A stretch of DNA of 64,000 nucleotides. Source: Pseudomonadota bacterium (GTDB lineage: Bacteria > Pseudomonadota > Alphaproteobacteria > Rhizobiales > Rhizobiaceae). A program made the position numbers and the translations under genes. The notes beneath the pieces were generated by a model. That model was not told the origin of the DNA, searched no databases, and worked only from the letters and a program-made list of their open reading frames with translations. Shown piece by piece: positions 24,676 to 33,788 of the stretch. How positions within the stretch are numbered: the stretch's first letter is position 1; every line of letters starts with the position of its first letter. The stretch covers positions 1-64,000 of the forward strand of contig JAEWLS010000038.1 of the NCBI GenBank assembly GCA_023457435.1, in the 5' to 3' direction.

Positions 24676-26183
24676 GCGATCGCCGACGATTGCAGGTACA
24701 CTTCAAGATCGGAAGTTTCGCCCGGTGTCATGTGCAGACCCATCTTCGTTCGGCGCCAAAGGACGTCGGCGGCAGTGCGTGCCCACTCGTGCTCGACGAG
24801 GTAGCGGACCTCGGCTTCATAGAGATCGCCGCCGAAGCGGCGGCCGAGGTCCACGTAAGCCGCGGCCGCGCCCAGTATGGTTTCCGCGCGGGTGCCGTAC
24901 TGGCGGACGAGGCGAGCGGCATGTGTCGGCGCCAGGAACGGGTAGGTCGCGAGCAAGCCCGACACTTGCGCCTCGAAGCCATCGTGCGGAAAGTCGCCGC
25001 CGGGCAGGTGCGCGTCGCGCGTCCAGGCCCGACCGCGCGCGCCGAGGAGCGCCTCGATCTTCTCTAGCATGTGCTCGGAGAGGCGGCGGTAAGTGGTGAT
25101 CTTGCCACCGAAGACGTCGATCAGCGGCGCCTCGCCGTCGGCGCTGTCGACCTTGAGAACATAGTCGCGGGTCGCCTCCTGCGCCTTTGACGCGCCATCG
25201 TCGTAGAGCGGGCGTACGGCGGAGTAGGTCCAGACAATGTCGTCGCGGCGCACAGGCTGCGTAAAATATTCGCTCGCCGCCGCGCACAAATAGTCTGTCT
25301 CCTCCCCGGAAATCTTCACATCCGCGGGGTCGCCTCGGTAGTCTCGGTCGGTCGTGCCGATCAACGTGAACTCGTTCTCGTAGGGTATGGCGAAAATGAT
25401 GCGCCCGTCGCGGTTCTGGAAGAAATACGCGCGCTCGCCGGGAAACTTGCGCTTTATGACGATGTGGCTGCCCTGAACCAGCCGCACGTTGCGAACGTCA
25501 TTGCGACCGAGGACACCGGCAAGAACGCGGTCGACCCACGGACCCCCGGCGTTGACGAGCAGCCTGGCCCGCACGGTGTCCACAAACTTGGTGACGGTGT
25601 CCTCCACTTCCACCACCCAGTGAGTGCCCTCGCGGCGCGCGGCGGTCACGCGGGCGCGCGTGCGGATCGTTGCGCCGCGGTCAGCCGCGTCGCGGGCATT
25701 GAGAACGACAAGCCGCGCGTCATTGACCCAGCAATCGGAATATTCGAAAGCGCGGCCGAACATGTCCTTCAAGGGCTGGCCCGCCGGGTCGCGGCGCATG
25801 TCGAGAGTGCGAGTCGCCGGCAGCAGCCGACGCCCGCCGATGTGGTCGTAGAGAAACAGCCCAAGCCGCACCATCCAGGCCGGGCGAATGGCAGGTGTTG
25901 CTTGAGGCAGCACAAAGCGAAGCGGCCAGATGATGTGGGGCGCGTTCTTCCACAGGACTTCGCGCTCCATTAGCGATTCGCGCACCAGCCGGAATTCATA
26001 AAACTCCAGATAGCGCAGCCCGCCATGTATGAGCTTTGTCGAGCCGGACGAGGTACCGCTCGCCAGGTCGTTCTGCTCGGCGAGATAGACCGAGTAGCCG
26101 CGCCCGGCCGCATCGCGCGCAATGCCGCAGCCGTTGATGCCGCCGCCGATGACGAAGATGTCGTGAATGGCGTTGTCTGCCAC
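24672..26183 (-). CDS. glpD: FAD-dependent glycerol-3-phosphate dehydrogenase
   Basis: A 503-aa membrane-associated flavoenzyme oxidising glycerol 3-phosphate to DHAP. It has the FAD Rossmann motif at the N-terminus (IFVIGGGINGCGIARDAAGR), then SGTSSGSTKLIHGGLRYLE and GSHIVIKRKFPGERAYFFQN. The C-terminal DAO_C domain runs from about residue 390. It lies 109 bp after iolB, so it may share iol transcription or have its own promoter there. It links phospholipid-head-group or glycerol use to central metabolism. Confidence 0.97.
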   Translation of the reverse strand: MADNAIHDIFVIGGGINGCGIARDAAGRGYSVYLAEQNDLASGTSSGSTKLIHGGLRYLEFYEFRLVRESLMEREVLWKNAPHIIWPLRFVLPQATPAIRPAWMVRLGLFLYDHIGGRRLLPATRTLDMRRDPAGQPLKDMFGRAFEYSDCWVNDARLVVLNARDAADRGATIRTRARVTAARREGTHWVVEVEDTVTKFVDTVRARLLVNAGGPWVDRVLAGVLGRNDVRNVRLVQGSHIVIKRKFPGERAYFFQNRDGRIIFAIPYENEFTLIGTTDRDYRGDPADVKISGEETDYLCAAASEYFTQPVRRDDIVWTYSAVRPLYDDGASKAQEATRDYVLKVDSADGEAPLIDVFGGKITTYRRLSEHMLEKIEALLGARGRAWTRDAHLPGGDFPHDGFEAQVSGLLATYPFLAPTHAARLVRQYGTRAETILGAAAAYVDLGRRFGGDLYEAEVRYLVEHEWARTAADVLWRRTKMGLHMTPGETSDLEVYLQSSAIA

Positions 26184-26292
26184 GTGCTTCCTGCTTTGCT
26201 ATCCATCGTTTTCGGGACAAACCCGCCCCGAGGCAAGGGATCTGTTCGGGGGATGACACTACGCCGTCGACTATAGGTAGTGAGCCTTACCC

Positions 26293-27105
26293 CTATTCCC
26301 CGAGCAGCCATGCGTGTTCGGGCGCGTTGTGGAACTTCCACGTGCGCTTCGGCCCGGCCATAACGTTGAGGTAGTAGAGGTCGTAACCGTGGATGGCCGC
26401 GCAGGGATGGTAGCCGCGCGGCACCAGGGTGACGTCGCCGTCCTCGAGGACCATCGTCTTGTCGAGCTCGCGACGGCCCGAGGCGTCGGCATCCGTGTAG
26501 ACGCGCTGGAAGGCGAAGCCCTGCGGCGGGTTCAGCCGGTGATAGTAGGTCTCCTCGAGCATCGACTCGCGCGGCAGGTCGTCGCGGTCGTGCTTGTGCG
26601 GCGGATAGCTCGATGTGTGGCCGCCGGGAGTGATAACCTCGACCACCAGCAGCGACTGCGCCGCTGCCGTCTCCGGCAGAATGTTGGTGACGTAGCGCGT
26701 GTTCGTGCCCTTGCCGCGGGTCTCCTGACCGACATCTTCGGGTCCGATCAGGCGTGCCGGCAGCGTGCCACCCGCGCCGGGCGCCGAGCATACGGCAAGC
26801 TCGACCTCGGTCTGCGCGCCAACCGACCAGCTCGTGCCCGCAGGCACATAGACCGACCACGGCTTGCCGGCGAAAGGCGACATTCGCTCGCCGACCTTGC
26901 CGAAGTCCTGGCCCCCAGCGCTGACCGAGCCGATGCCGTTGACGAAGACGAGGCAGACTTCGCGGTCTCGCGTCTCGCCGCTTGCGGTCTGGCCTCCCGC
27001 CAGCCTGTGCAGATCGAACCCGACATACGCCCAGCCGGCACTTGCCGGCGTAACCTGTACCGACAGCCCGTGTCCCTTCCTGCCCTTGACTAGCAATTGC
27101 GACAT
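26293..27105 (-). CDS. iolB: 5-deoxy-glucuronate isomerase
   Basis: A 270-aa bicupin of the KduI/IolB family isomerising 5-deoxy-glucuronate to 5-dehydro-2-deoxy-gluconate in myo-inositol catabolism. The second cupin carries the metal motif PPHKHD (near 170) and ESMLEETYYHRLNPPQGFA. It is separated from iolE by 14 bp in an iol operon (idhA-SDR-iolC-iolD-iolE-iolB). Length matches the family. Confidence 0.96.
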   Translation of the reverse strand: MSQLLVKGRKGHGLSVQVTPASAGWAYVGFDLHRLAGGQTASGETRDREVCLVFVNGIGSVSAGGQDFGKVGERMSPFAGKPWSVYVPAGTSWSVGAQTEVELAVCSAPGAGGTLPARLIGPEDVGQETRGKGTNTRYVTNILPETAAAQSLLVVEVITPGGHTSSYPPHKHDRDDLPRESMLEETYYHRLNPPQGFAFQRVYTDADASGRRELDKTMVLEDGDVTLVPRGYHPCAAIHGYDLYYLNVMAGPKRTWKFHNAPEHAWLLGE

Positions 27106-27119
27106 GAAGTGCCTTCTCG

Positions 27120-28037
27120 CTAATTGACCGGGAAGCCGCGCGTCTCGACGGTGTAGCCCGCCGCCGTCATGACGCGCATGAACTCCCTGTGGCCGATCTG
27201 GGCCATCTTCAGCGGAGGATTCTTCCGCGGATCCTGTTCCGCCTCGACGACGAACCAGCCCTCGTAGCCGTAATCTGCGAAGCGCTGAACGATCGCGCCG
27301 AAATCCAGCGAGCCGTCGCCGGGCACCGTGAAGGCGCTAAGCGCGACAGCGTCGAGAAAGGACTGTTTCGTACGGTCGAGCGCGTCGACGACGCCGCGGC
27401 GGATGTCCTTCACATGCACGTGGTTGATCCGCGAGTGATGGTTGTCGATGGCGCGCAGTACATCGCCGCCGGCGAAGGCCAGATGCCCGGCGTCGAGCAG
27501 CAGCGGGATGCCGGGGCCGGAATGGTTCATAAAGGCGTCGAGCTCGGGTTCTGTTTCGACGACCGCGGCCATGTGATGGTGATAGGCGAGCGGCATGCCC
27601 TTGTCGGCGCACCATTCGCCGAACTGGGTGACGCGTCTGGCGTAGGCCTTCATCTCGTCGTCGGAGAGCCTAGGCTTGGTCGCCAGCGGCTTCGACCGGT
27701 CGCCCTGGATCGAGCGGCCGACCTCGCCGTAGACGATGCAGGGCGCGTCGACGGCCTTGAACAGCTCGATCATCGGAAGGATGCGGTCCTGGTTCGGCGC
27801 AAGGTCCTCAACCGCGAGGGTGCCGGAGAACCAGCCGCCGCACAGTGTCACATCCGCCTTCTTCAGGATGGGCAGCATGACATCGGGGTCGCTGGGAAAG
27901 CGGCGGCCCATCTCCATCCCCGTGAAGCCTGCCGAGCGCGACTGGCGCAGGCACTCTTCCAGCGATACGTCGTCGCTCAGTTCCGCGAGGTCGTCGTTCC
28001 ACCACGCGATGGGCGACATGCCGAGCCGTGCCTTCAT
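27120..28037 (-). CDS. iolE: myo-inosose-2 dehydratase
   Basis: A 305-aa xylose-isomerase-like TIM barrel that dehydrates 2-keto-myo-inositol. Segments are GMSPIAWWNDDLAELSDDVS, SAGFTGMEMGRRFPSD and YHHHMAAVVE with the metal-site HHH cluster. The start is 3 bp after the iolD stop. It is part of the continuous iol operon. Confidence 0.96.
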   Translation of the reverse strand: MKARLGMSPIAWWNDDLAELSDDVSLEECLRQSRSAGFTGMEMGRRFPSDPDVMLPILKKADVTLCGGWFSGTLAVEDLAPNQDRILPMIELFKAVDAPCIVYGEVGRSIQGDRSKPLATKPRLSDDEMKAYARRVTQFGEWCADKGMPLAYHHHMAAVVETEPELDAFMNHSGPGIPLLLDAGHLAFAGGDVLRAIDNHHSRINHVHVKDIRRGVVDALDRTKQSFLDAVALSAFTVPGDGSLDFGAIVQRFADYGYEGWFVVEAEQDPRKNPPLKMAQIGHREFMRVMTAAGYTVETRGFPVN

Positions 28038-28040
28038 CGT

Positions 28041-29888
28041 CTAGTCTCCAACTCGCTGCAGCTTCGTCGCCTGTTCATAAGCCTCGCGCGCGCTGACCAC
28101 GTCCTTGCGCGTGCTGACTTCAGGCACCGCCACGTCCCACCACGCGCCACCCTCGGCGGTCGAGATGAGCGGGTCCGTGTCTATGACGAGCACCGTGGTG
28201 CGGCGGTTGCGCTTCGAGCGCGACAGCGCGTCCTCCAGATCGGCGATCGACGCTGCCTTTTCGGCAATGGCGCCGAGGCTTGCGGCGTGAGCCACGAAAT
28301 CGACTTCCGGCAGCGTCTCGTGGCGGGCGTCCTTGAGCAGATTGTTGAAGTTGGCGCCGCCTGTGGCCATCTGCAGCCGGTTGATGCAGCCGAACCCGCG
28401 GTTGTCGAGCAGCACCACCGTAAGCTTGAGCCCGAGCATCACGGAGGTCGCGATCTCGGAATTGAGCATCAGGTAGGAGCCGTCGCCGACCATCACGACG
28501 ACTTCGGCATCGGGCCGCGCCATCTTGGCGCCGAGCCCGCCGGCGATCTCGTAACCCATAGTCGAGAAGCCATATTCGCCGTGGTAGGAGCCGGGACCGC
28601 CGGCCTGCCAAAGCTTGTGCAGTTCGCCCGGCAGGCCGCCCGAGGCGTTGATCAGCACAATGTCGCTGCCCATGGCGCGCTGCACGGCGCCGATGACCTG
28701 CGCATCGGAGGGCAGGGCATTCGTGGCGGCCGTCACCTTTGCGGCAGCCTTGCGCCATTCCGCCTTGCCGCGCTTTGCATCGGCGGTCCAGGCCTTCGGC
28801 GCGGACCACCCTTCGAGCGCGCCTTCGAGTTCCGAGAGACCCTCGAGCGCGTCGGCCACCAGCGGCAGCGCCCGGTGCTTGCCGGCGTCGAAGGGCTGGA
28901 CGTTGAGTCCCACGATCGTCTTGCCCTCGTTGCGGAAGAGCGCCCATGAGCCGGTGGTGAAGTCCTGCAGGCGGGTACCCAACGCGATGACAACGTCGGC
29001 CTGCTCGGCCAGCCTGTTGGCCGCTGCCGTACCGGTCACGCCGACTGCACCCATGTTGAGCGGGTGGCTATCCGGCAGCGAGGATTTGCCGCCCTGCGTC
29101 TCGCAGGCGGGCACGCCGGTACGCTCGCAGAACCGAGCGAGCGCTTCCGACGCGCCGGAAAAGATCGTGCCGCCGCCGCTGATGACGATCGGCTTCCTGG
29201 CGGCGCGGATCGCGGCCACGGCCGCGGCAAGCTCCGCTCTGTCCGGGCGCGGCCTGCGGATCGACCATAGCCTCGTCTCGAAGAAGCTCTCCGGATAATC
29301 GTAGGCTTCGGCCTGCACGTCCTGGCAGAGCGACAGCGTAACCGGCCCGCATTCGGCCGGGTCGGTCAGCACCTGCATAGCCCGGTGAAGAGCCGGCACG
29401 ATCTGCTCCGGCCGGGTAATACGGTCAAAATACCGGGACACGGGGCGGAAACAGTCGTTCACCGTGGCGGTGCCGTCGCCAAAATTCTCGACCTGCTGCA
29501 GCACCGGGTCAGGGATGCGGTTGGCGAAGACGTCGCCCGGCAGGAACAGCACGGGCAGGCGGTCCACGTGGGCGAGAGCGGCGGCCGTCACCATGTTTGC
29601 CGCACCGGGTCCGATCGACGAGGTGCATGCCATGAAGCGCCGGCGGAAACTGGCCTTGCCAAATCCGATCGCGGCGTGCGCCATCGCCTGCTCGTTGTGG
29701 GCGCGGAAGGTCGGCAGCCGATCCTGCACCGCATGCAGGGCCTCGCCGACCGCAGCGACGTTGCCGTGGCCGAAGATCGCCCAGACGCCGCCGAAAATCG
29801 GCATCTCGCGCCCGTCGATCTCGGTTATCTGCGCAGTCATGAAGCGCACCAGCGCCTGCGCCATCGTCAGCCGGACCGTCTTGCCCAT
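28041..29888 (-). CDS. iolD: 3D-(3,5/4)-trihydroxycyclohexane-1,2-dione hydrolase
   Basis: A 615-aa thiamine-diphosphate enzyme opening the inositol-derived ring. N-terminal, central and C-terminal ThDP-family domains are present, with AHAAIGFGKASFRRRFMACT near the start and the ThDP/Mg motif GDGSYLMLNSEIATSVMLGL near 480. I chose ATG at 29888 (MGKTVRLTMAQALVRF) because it has GGGAGGAC upstream and fits the family start; the frame open to 30005 is Arg-rich and overlaps iolC. It is followed 3 bp later by iolE. Confidence 0.96.
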   Translation of the reverse strand: MGKTVRLTMAQALVRFMTAQITEIDGREMPIFGGVWAIFGHGNVAAVGEALHAVQDRLPTFRAHNEQAMAHAAIGFGKASFRRRFMACTSSIGPGAANMVTAAALAHVDRLPVLFLPGDVFANRIPDPVLQQVENFGDGTATVNDCFRPVSRYFDRITRPEQIVPALHRAMQVLTDPAECGPVTLSLCQDVQAEAYDYPESFFETRLWSIRRPRPDRAELAAAVAAIRAARKPIVISGGGTIFSGASEALARFCERTGVPACETQGGKSSLPDSHPLNMGAVGVTGTAAANRLAEQADVVIALGTRLQDFTTGSWALFRNEGKTIVGLNVQPFDAGKHRALPLVADALEGLSELEGALEGWSAPKAWTADAKRGKAEWRKAAAKVTAATNALPSDAQVIGAVQRAMGSDIVLINASGGLPGELHKLWQAGGPGSYHGEYGFSTMGYEIAGGLGAKMARPDAEVVVMVGDGSYLMLNSEIATSVMLGLKLTVVLLDNRGFGCINRLQMATGGANFNNLLKDARHETLPEVDFVAHAASLGAIAEKAASIADLEDALSRSKRNRRTTVLVIDTDPLISTAEGGAWWDVAVPEVSTRKDVVSAREAYEQATKLQRVGD

Positions 29889-29905
29889 CGTGTCCTCCCG
29901 TCCGC

Positions 29906-31810
29906 TCACGCCGGCCGCAAGGCCAGCCACTTTTCCGACAGCTGGCCGAACCTTTCGGCCATCATTTCGACCGCCGCGTCGTCGCTCAGCCGACCCGCGA
30001 ACCAACTTTCGGCCGCTTCGCGGAATATGGTGCGCCCCACCGCAAAGCCCTTCACCGCAGGCTGCCCCGCGGCAAGCTCAAGAGCTGCCTCGATATCGGC
30101 CATCGGCGCGTCGGGGCCGAGCATCAGTACGCCACGGCACCACGGATCGTTCCGGGCGATCGCCTCGGCCACGCGGTCCCACGCCGCCGCGGAGGGCTGG
30201 GCTTCGAGCTTCCACCAATCCGGCTTGATGCCGGTCTGGTAGAGCTCTTCCAGCGCGCGCGCCGTCGTGTCTTCGCCCAGGACACCGTGCTTCCCGCTGA
30301 TGATCTCGACAAGCAGCTCGCGGCCGACCTTGCGCGACGCCTCGAACAGCGTCCGCAGCTTGGCCTGCTGGCGCCGCTTCATGTCCTCCGGGTCATCCGG
30401 GTGGTAGAGGCAGAGAACCTTGGCGCAGTGGTCGACCGGCCACTCGACGAGTTCGGAGCCCATGTCCGGACCATGCTCGTAGCGCAGCGGCCGCGAGCCC
30501 GGCAATTCCACAGGACGCCCAAGCCAGGCGAAGCCGTGGCGCGCAAATTCATAGAGCGCATCGCGCCCGAACTTGCCGTCGATGAGCATGCCGAAGCCGT
30601 CCCGGCCCGCTGCTACCTGCGCCGCCGCCTTGACGGCCAGAACCTTGAATGCCCCGATGGCCGTGGGTTCGGCCCCGTGTCGCGTCGCCATCTCCTCGAA
30701 CTGCGGGCGATGGTCGATCGCCAACGCCATCAATGCCGGGATCGCGCGCCGCCGCGTCGTGGCCCAGTGAATGTGGTTGATCGCCCGGTCGCGACGCAGG
30801 GCGCGGTGCGGGCTGCCGTGTTCGAGGAAATAGCGCAGCTCCTCGAAGGTCGGGCTCTCCGGTGAACACAGGAGGCGCGACACCGCGAACGCGCCGCATG
30901 CATTCGCCCACGTCGCGGCCGTCTCCAGGCTTTCGCCGCCCAGCCAGCCGCGCAGGAAGCCCGACATGAAGGCATCGCCGGCGCCAAGAACGTTGTAGAC
31001 CTCGATCGGGAAACCTTTGCCGACGATACCGGCTTCGAGATCGTCTCCGATGGGTCCGTCGTAGACGACGCAGCCCATCGGTCCGCGCTTCAGCACGATC
31101 GTCGCGGCCGACACCGAACGGATCGACTTCAGCGCGGCCAGGAGGTCGCCTTCGCCGGAGGCGATCAGCACTTCCTCCTCGGTGCCGACGATCAGGTCGC
31201 AGTCCGACAGCACGCTCTTCATCTTGGCCGTGACGGCGGCCGAGACAATGAATCGGTTGTCGCCGGCCGAATGGCCAGCCAGTCCCCACAGATTCGGCCG
31301 ATAATCGATGTCGAGCACGATCCTGGCGCCTGCAGCCCTGGCTAGTCGCATCGCCTTGCGCTGCGCGGCCTCCGTGTTCGGCTTGGAGAAGTGTGTGCCG
31401 GTAATCACGATGGCGCGCGCCGAGGCAATGAACTCGGGGACCACGTCGTCCTCGCAGAGCGCCATGTCGGCGCAGTTCTCGCGATAGAAAAGAAGCGGGA
31501 ATGACTTGTCGTTCTGCACGGCCAGGATGGCGAGCGCCGTCAGGCGGTCGCGGTCGGTGACGATGCCGTCCGTGGCGACGCCCTCCCGCACCATCTGTTC
31601 GCGAATGAAGCGTCCCATCTGCTCGTCGCCGACACGCGTAAGCAGCGCCGTCCGCAGACCGAGGCGGGCCGCACCGATGGCGATGTTCGCCGGGCAACCG
31701 CCGACGGATTTGGCGAAGGAGGCGACGTCCTCGAGGCGCGTGCCGACCTGTTGACCGTAAAGGTCGACCGACGCGCGGCCGATGGTGATGACGTCGAGCC
31801 GATCTGTCAT
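29906..31810 (-). CDS. iolC: 5-dehydro-2-deoxygluconokinase fused to a DUF2090 aldolase-like domain
   Basis: A 634-aa fusion. Residues about 1-325 are a PfkB-family kinase (LDVITIGRASVDLYGQQVG, GGCPANIAIGAARLGLRTAL, VLGAGDAFMSGFLRG with the catalytic Asp). Residues about 330-634 are a DUF2090 TIM-barrel domain related to class I/II aldolases (AIDHRPQFEEM, GMLIDGKFGRDALYEF). The fusion, common in rhizobia, could carry both the kinase and the IolJ-type aldolase step; the second role is inference. ATG at 31810 overlaps the SDR stop. Confidence 0.94.
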   Translation of the reverse strand: MTDRLDVITIGRASVDLYGQQVGTRLEDVASFAKSVGGCPANIAIGAARLGLRTALLTRVGDEQMGRFIREQMVREGVATDGIVTDRDRLTALAILAVQNDKSFPLLFYRENCADMALCEDDVVPEFIASARAIVITGTHFSKPNTEAAQRKAMRLARAAGARIVLDIDYRPNLWGLAGHSAGDNRFIVSAAVTAKMKSVLSDCDLIVGTEEEVLIASGEGDLLAALKSIRSVSAATIVLKRGPMGCVVYDGPIGDDLEAGIVGKGFPIEVYNVLGAGDAFMSGFLRGWLGGESLETAATWANACGAFAVSRLLCSPESPTFEELRYFLEHGSPHRALRRDRAINHIHWATTRRRAIPALMALAIDHRPQFEEMATRHGAEPTAIGAFKVLAVKAAAQVAAGRDGFGMLIDGKFGRDALYEFARHGFAWLGRPVELPGSRPLRYEHGPDMGSELVEWPVDHCAKVLCLYHPDDPEDMKRRQQAKLRTLFEASRKVGRELLVEIISGKHGVLGEDTTARALEELYQTGIKPDWWKLEAQPSAAAWDRVAEAIARNDPWCRGVLMLGPDAPMADIEAALELAAGQPAVKGFAVGRTIFREAAESWFAGRLSDDAAVEMMAERFGQLSEKWLALRPA

Positions 31811-32592
31811 ATCGATCCGGCGACGCTCTGGTCGTAGTCGACCAATGCGCCAGTCATCACGCCCGAGCGCGGGCCTGCCATCCACGCAATCAACTCGGCG
31901 AGCTGATCCGGCTTCACCAACTGACCGAAGGGTTGCGCGGCTTCGGCCTTTGCCAGCCAGTCGGTGCCGGCGCCATGGAAGCCGCGCTGCACCTCGTCCT
32001 CGCCCTCAGTGTCCATCCAGCCCGGCAGCACCGCGTTGCAGCGGATGCGATCGGCCCGGTAGGCCTGAGCGACGTTCTTGGTCAGCGTCGCCAGCGCGCC
32101 CTTGCTCGCCGAGTAGGGGGCGAGGAATGCCTGGCCGCAATGCGCGGACATGGACAGCACGTTGACGATCGAGCCCGGTTCGCCCCTTTGGAGCAGGTGT
32201 TTCACGACCTCCTGCATGAGAAAGAACGGAGCGCGCACGTTGACCGAGAACAGGTAGTCGAAGAGGTCGGGCGAGGTGTCCGTCAGCGATCCGCGCGCCG
32301 AAGAGCCGGCGGCGTTGACCAGGACGTCAATGCCGCCGCTGTGCTCGAGCGCTGCTTCGACGGCCCTTCGGCATGCGCCGACGTCCGACAGGTCGGCGCC
32401 GATGAACGTCGCCTTCGCGCCTTGCGCCTCAAGCGCGGCAACAGCGCGCTTTCCCTTCTCCTCCGACCGGCCGACAAGGGCGACCGAGCGGCAACCCTGC
32501 GCGACGAGGCGGCGGGCAACCGCAAATCCGATGCCCTGCGCCCCGCCGGTGACCAGCGCGCGGGTAGCCGAATGTTCATCCGAAGCGGCCAT
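31807..32592 (-). CDS. Short-chain dehydrogenase/reductase within the iol operon
   Basis: A 261-aa classical SDR with the cofactor motif TGGAQGIGFAVARRL and active site S (VLSMSAHCG) and YSASK. I prefer ATG at 32592, 5 bp after the idhA stop, with GAGG about 10 nt upstream; ATG at 32619 would overlap idhA by 22 bp. It is not part of the canonical Iol pathway, yet it is embedded between idhA and iolC with an ATGA overlap. It could oxidise another inositol isomer or an inosose, or a sugar acid. The substrate is unknown. Confidence 0.85.
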   Translation of the reverse strand: MAASDEHSATRALVTGGAQGIGFAVARRLVAQGCRSVALVGRSEEKGKRAVAALEAQGAKATFIGADLSDVGACRRAVEAALEHSGGIDVLVNAAGSSARGSLTDTSPDLFDYLFSVNVRAPFFLMQEVVKHLLQRGEPGSIVNVLSMSAHCGQAFLAPYSASKGALATLTKNVAQAYRADRIRCNAVLPGWMDTEGEDEVQRGFHGAGTDWLAKAEAAQPFGQLVKPDQLAELIAWMAGPRSGVMTGALVDYDQSVAGSI

Positions 32593-32597
32593 TTCGA

Positions 32598-33587
32598 TCA
32601 GACCTCGACGATCCGCCATTCCTTCGCCGCCCTGAGCGCGGCATCGGCAAGGCGCAGCGCCGCGAGACCGTCATCGCCGCTCGGTGAAGCCTTTCCGCCG
32701 GTCTTCAGTGCCTCGATGAAGGCCGCGATCTCGTTGGCGTAGGCGTCGAGGTATCGCGTCATGAAGAAGTCATGCAGCGGCGGCCGCGTGTATCCCTTCG
32801 CGTTCGCCACCTCGATCGACACGGGCCGCTGGTTTTCGGCAGCGACCATGCCGGCCGAACCATGGACCTCGATGCGCTGGTCGTAGCCATAGGTGGCGCG
32901 GCGCGAATTGGAGATCACGCACTGGCGGCCGCTTCGCGTCGTGAGAATGACGCTGACGCTGTCGTAGTCGCCAAGTTCGCCGATCGTCCTGTCCACCAGC
33001 ACCGACGCCGACGCCGCGACCTTGGCGATCTCCTCGCCGAGAAGAAAGCGAGCCATGTCGAAATCGTGGATGGTCATGTCGCGGAAGATGCCGCCGGAGC
33101 GCTTGATGTAATCGGCCGGCGGCGCGCCGGGATCTCGCGAGGTGATCGTCACCATCTCGACCTCGCCGATGGAGCCCTCGTCGATGGCCTTGCGCACCGC
33201 CATGAAATGCGGATCGAAGCGGCGATTGAAGCCGACCATCAGCGTCGCGCCGGTTTCCGCGACGACCTTGAGGCAGCGTTCCACGCGGGCGACATCGAGA
33301 TCGATCGGCTTCTCGCAGAAGATCGCCTTTCCGGCCCGCGCGAAGCGCTCGATGAGGTCGGCATGGGTATCGGTCGGCGTGCAGACCACGACGGCGTCGA
33401 TGTCGCCTGCAGCTCCGATCGCCTCGATGCTGCGCACCGCGCAGCCGTAGCGTTCCGCGATGTCGGCAGCAGCCTTCGGCATCGCATCTGCGACCGCCAC
33501 CAGCTCTGCGTCGGGGTTGCCGGCCACGGCGCGCGCATGCACCTTGCCGATGCGGCCCGCGCCGAGCAGGCCAAACCTAACCGTCAC
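32598..33587 (-). CDS. idhA: Inositol 2-dehydrogenase
   Basis: A 329-aa Gfo/Idh/MocA NAD-dependent dehydrogenase oxidising myo-inositol (and possibly related sugars) to 2-keto-myo-inositol. Features are VRFGLLGAGRIGKVHARAV, FCEKPIDLD with the conserved Lys of EKP, and GGIFRDMTIHDFDMARFLLG with the catalytic His/Asp. I chose GTG at 33587 because GGAGGAGG lies 5 nt upstream and the protein then starts at the family N-terminus; ATG at 33605 lacks a ribosome site. It heads the minus-strand iol operon, divergent from the AfuA-like gene. Confidence 0.93.
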   Translation of the reverse strand: MTVRFGLLGAGRIGKVHARAVAGNPDAELVAVADAMPKAAADIAERYGCAVRSIEAIGAAGDIDAVVVCTPTDTHADLIERFARAGKAIFCEKPIDLDVARVERCLKVVAETGATLMVGFNRRFDPHFMAVRKAIDEGSIGEVEMVTITSRDPGAPPADYIKRSGGIFRDMTIHDFDMARFLLGEEIAKVAASASVLVDRTIGELGDYDSVSVILTTRSGRQCVISNSRRATYGYDQRIEVHGSAGMVAAENQRPVSIEVANAKGYTRPPLHDFFMTRYLDAYANEIAAFIEALKTGGKASPSGDDGLAALRLADAALRAAKEWRIVEV

Positions 33588-33788
33588 CTGCGCCTCCTCC
33601 GGCATGCCGCCCGCAGGCGGTGCCGTCGCGGGTCGTTTCGCCAACGCTTAGCGCGAGCCGTCGGCCCCCGCCAGCGTGAAAAATACAAAGTCGGCCAACG
33701 ACATTCTGCCAGTTGCCAAAGCTGCGGAAATCTCACAGTCTGAATGAAAGCCGGCAAACAGAAGTCGGTTCACATGGGAGGACATACT

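Noticed and set aside
27189..28949. 586-aa plus-strand frame opposite iolE and iolD
   Set aside because: Shadow frame; both iol genes have clear family motifs.
33588..33788. IolR-type GGAA-N6-TTCC operator between idhA and the AfuA-like gene
   Set aside because: No such site found by eye in this gap.
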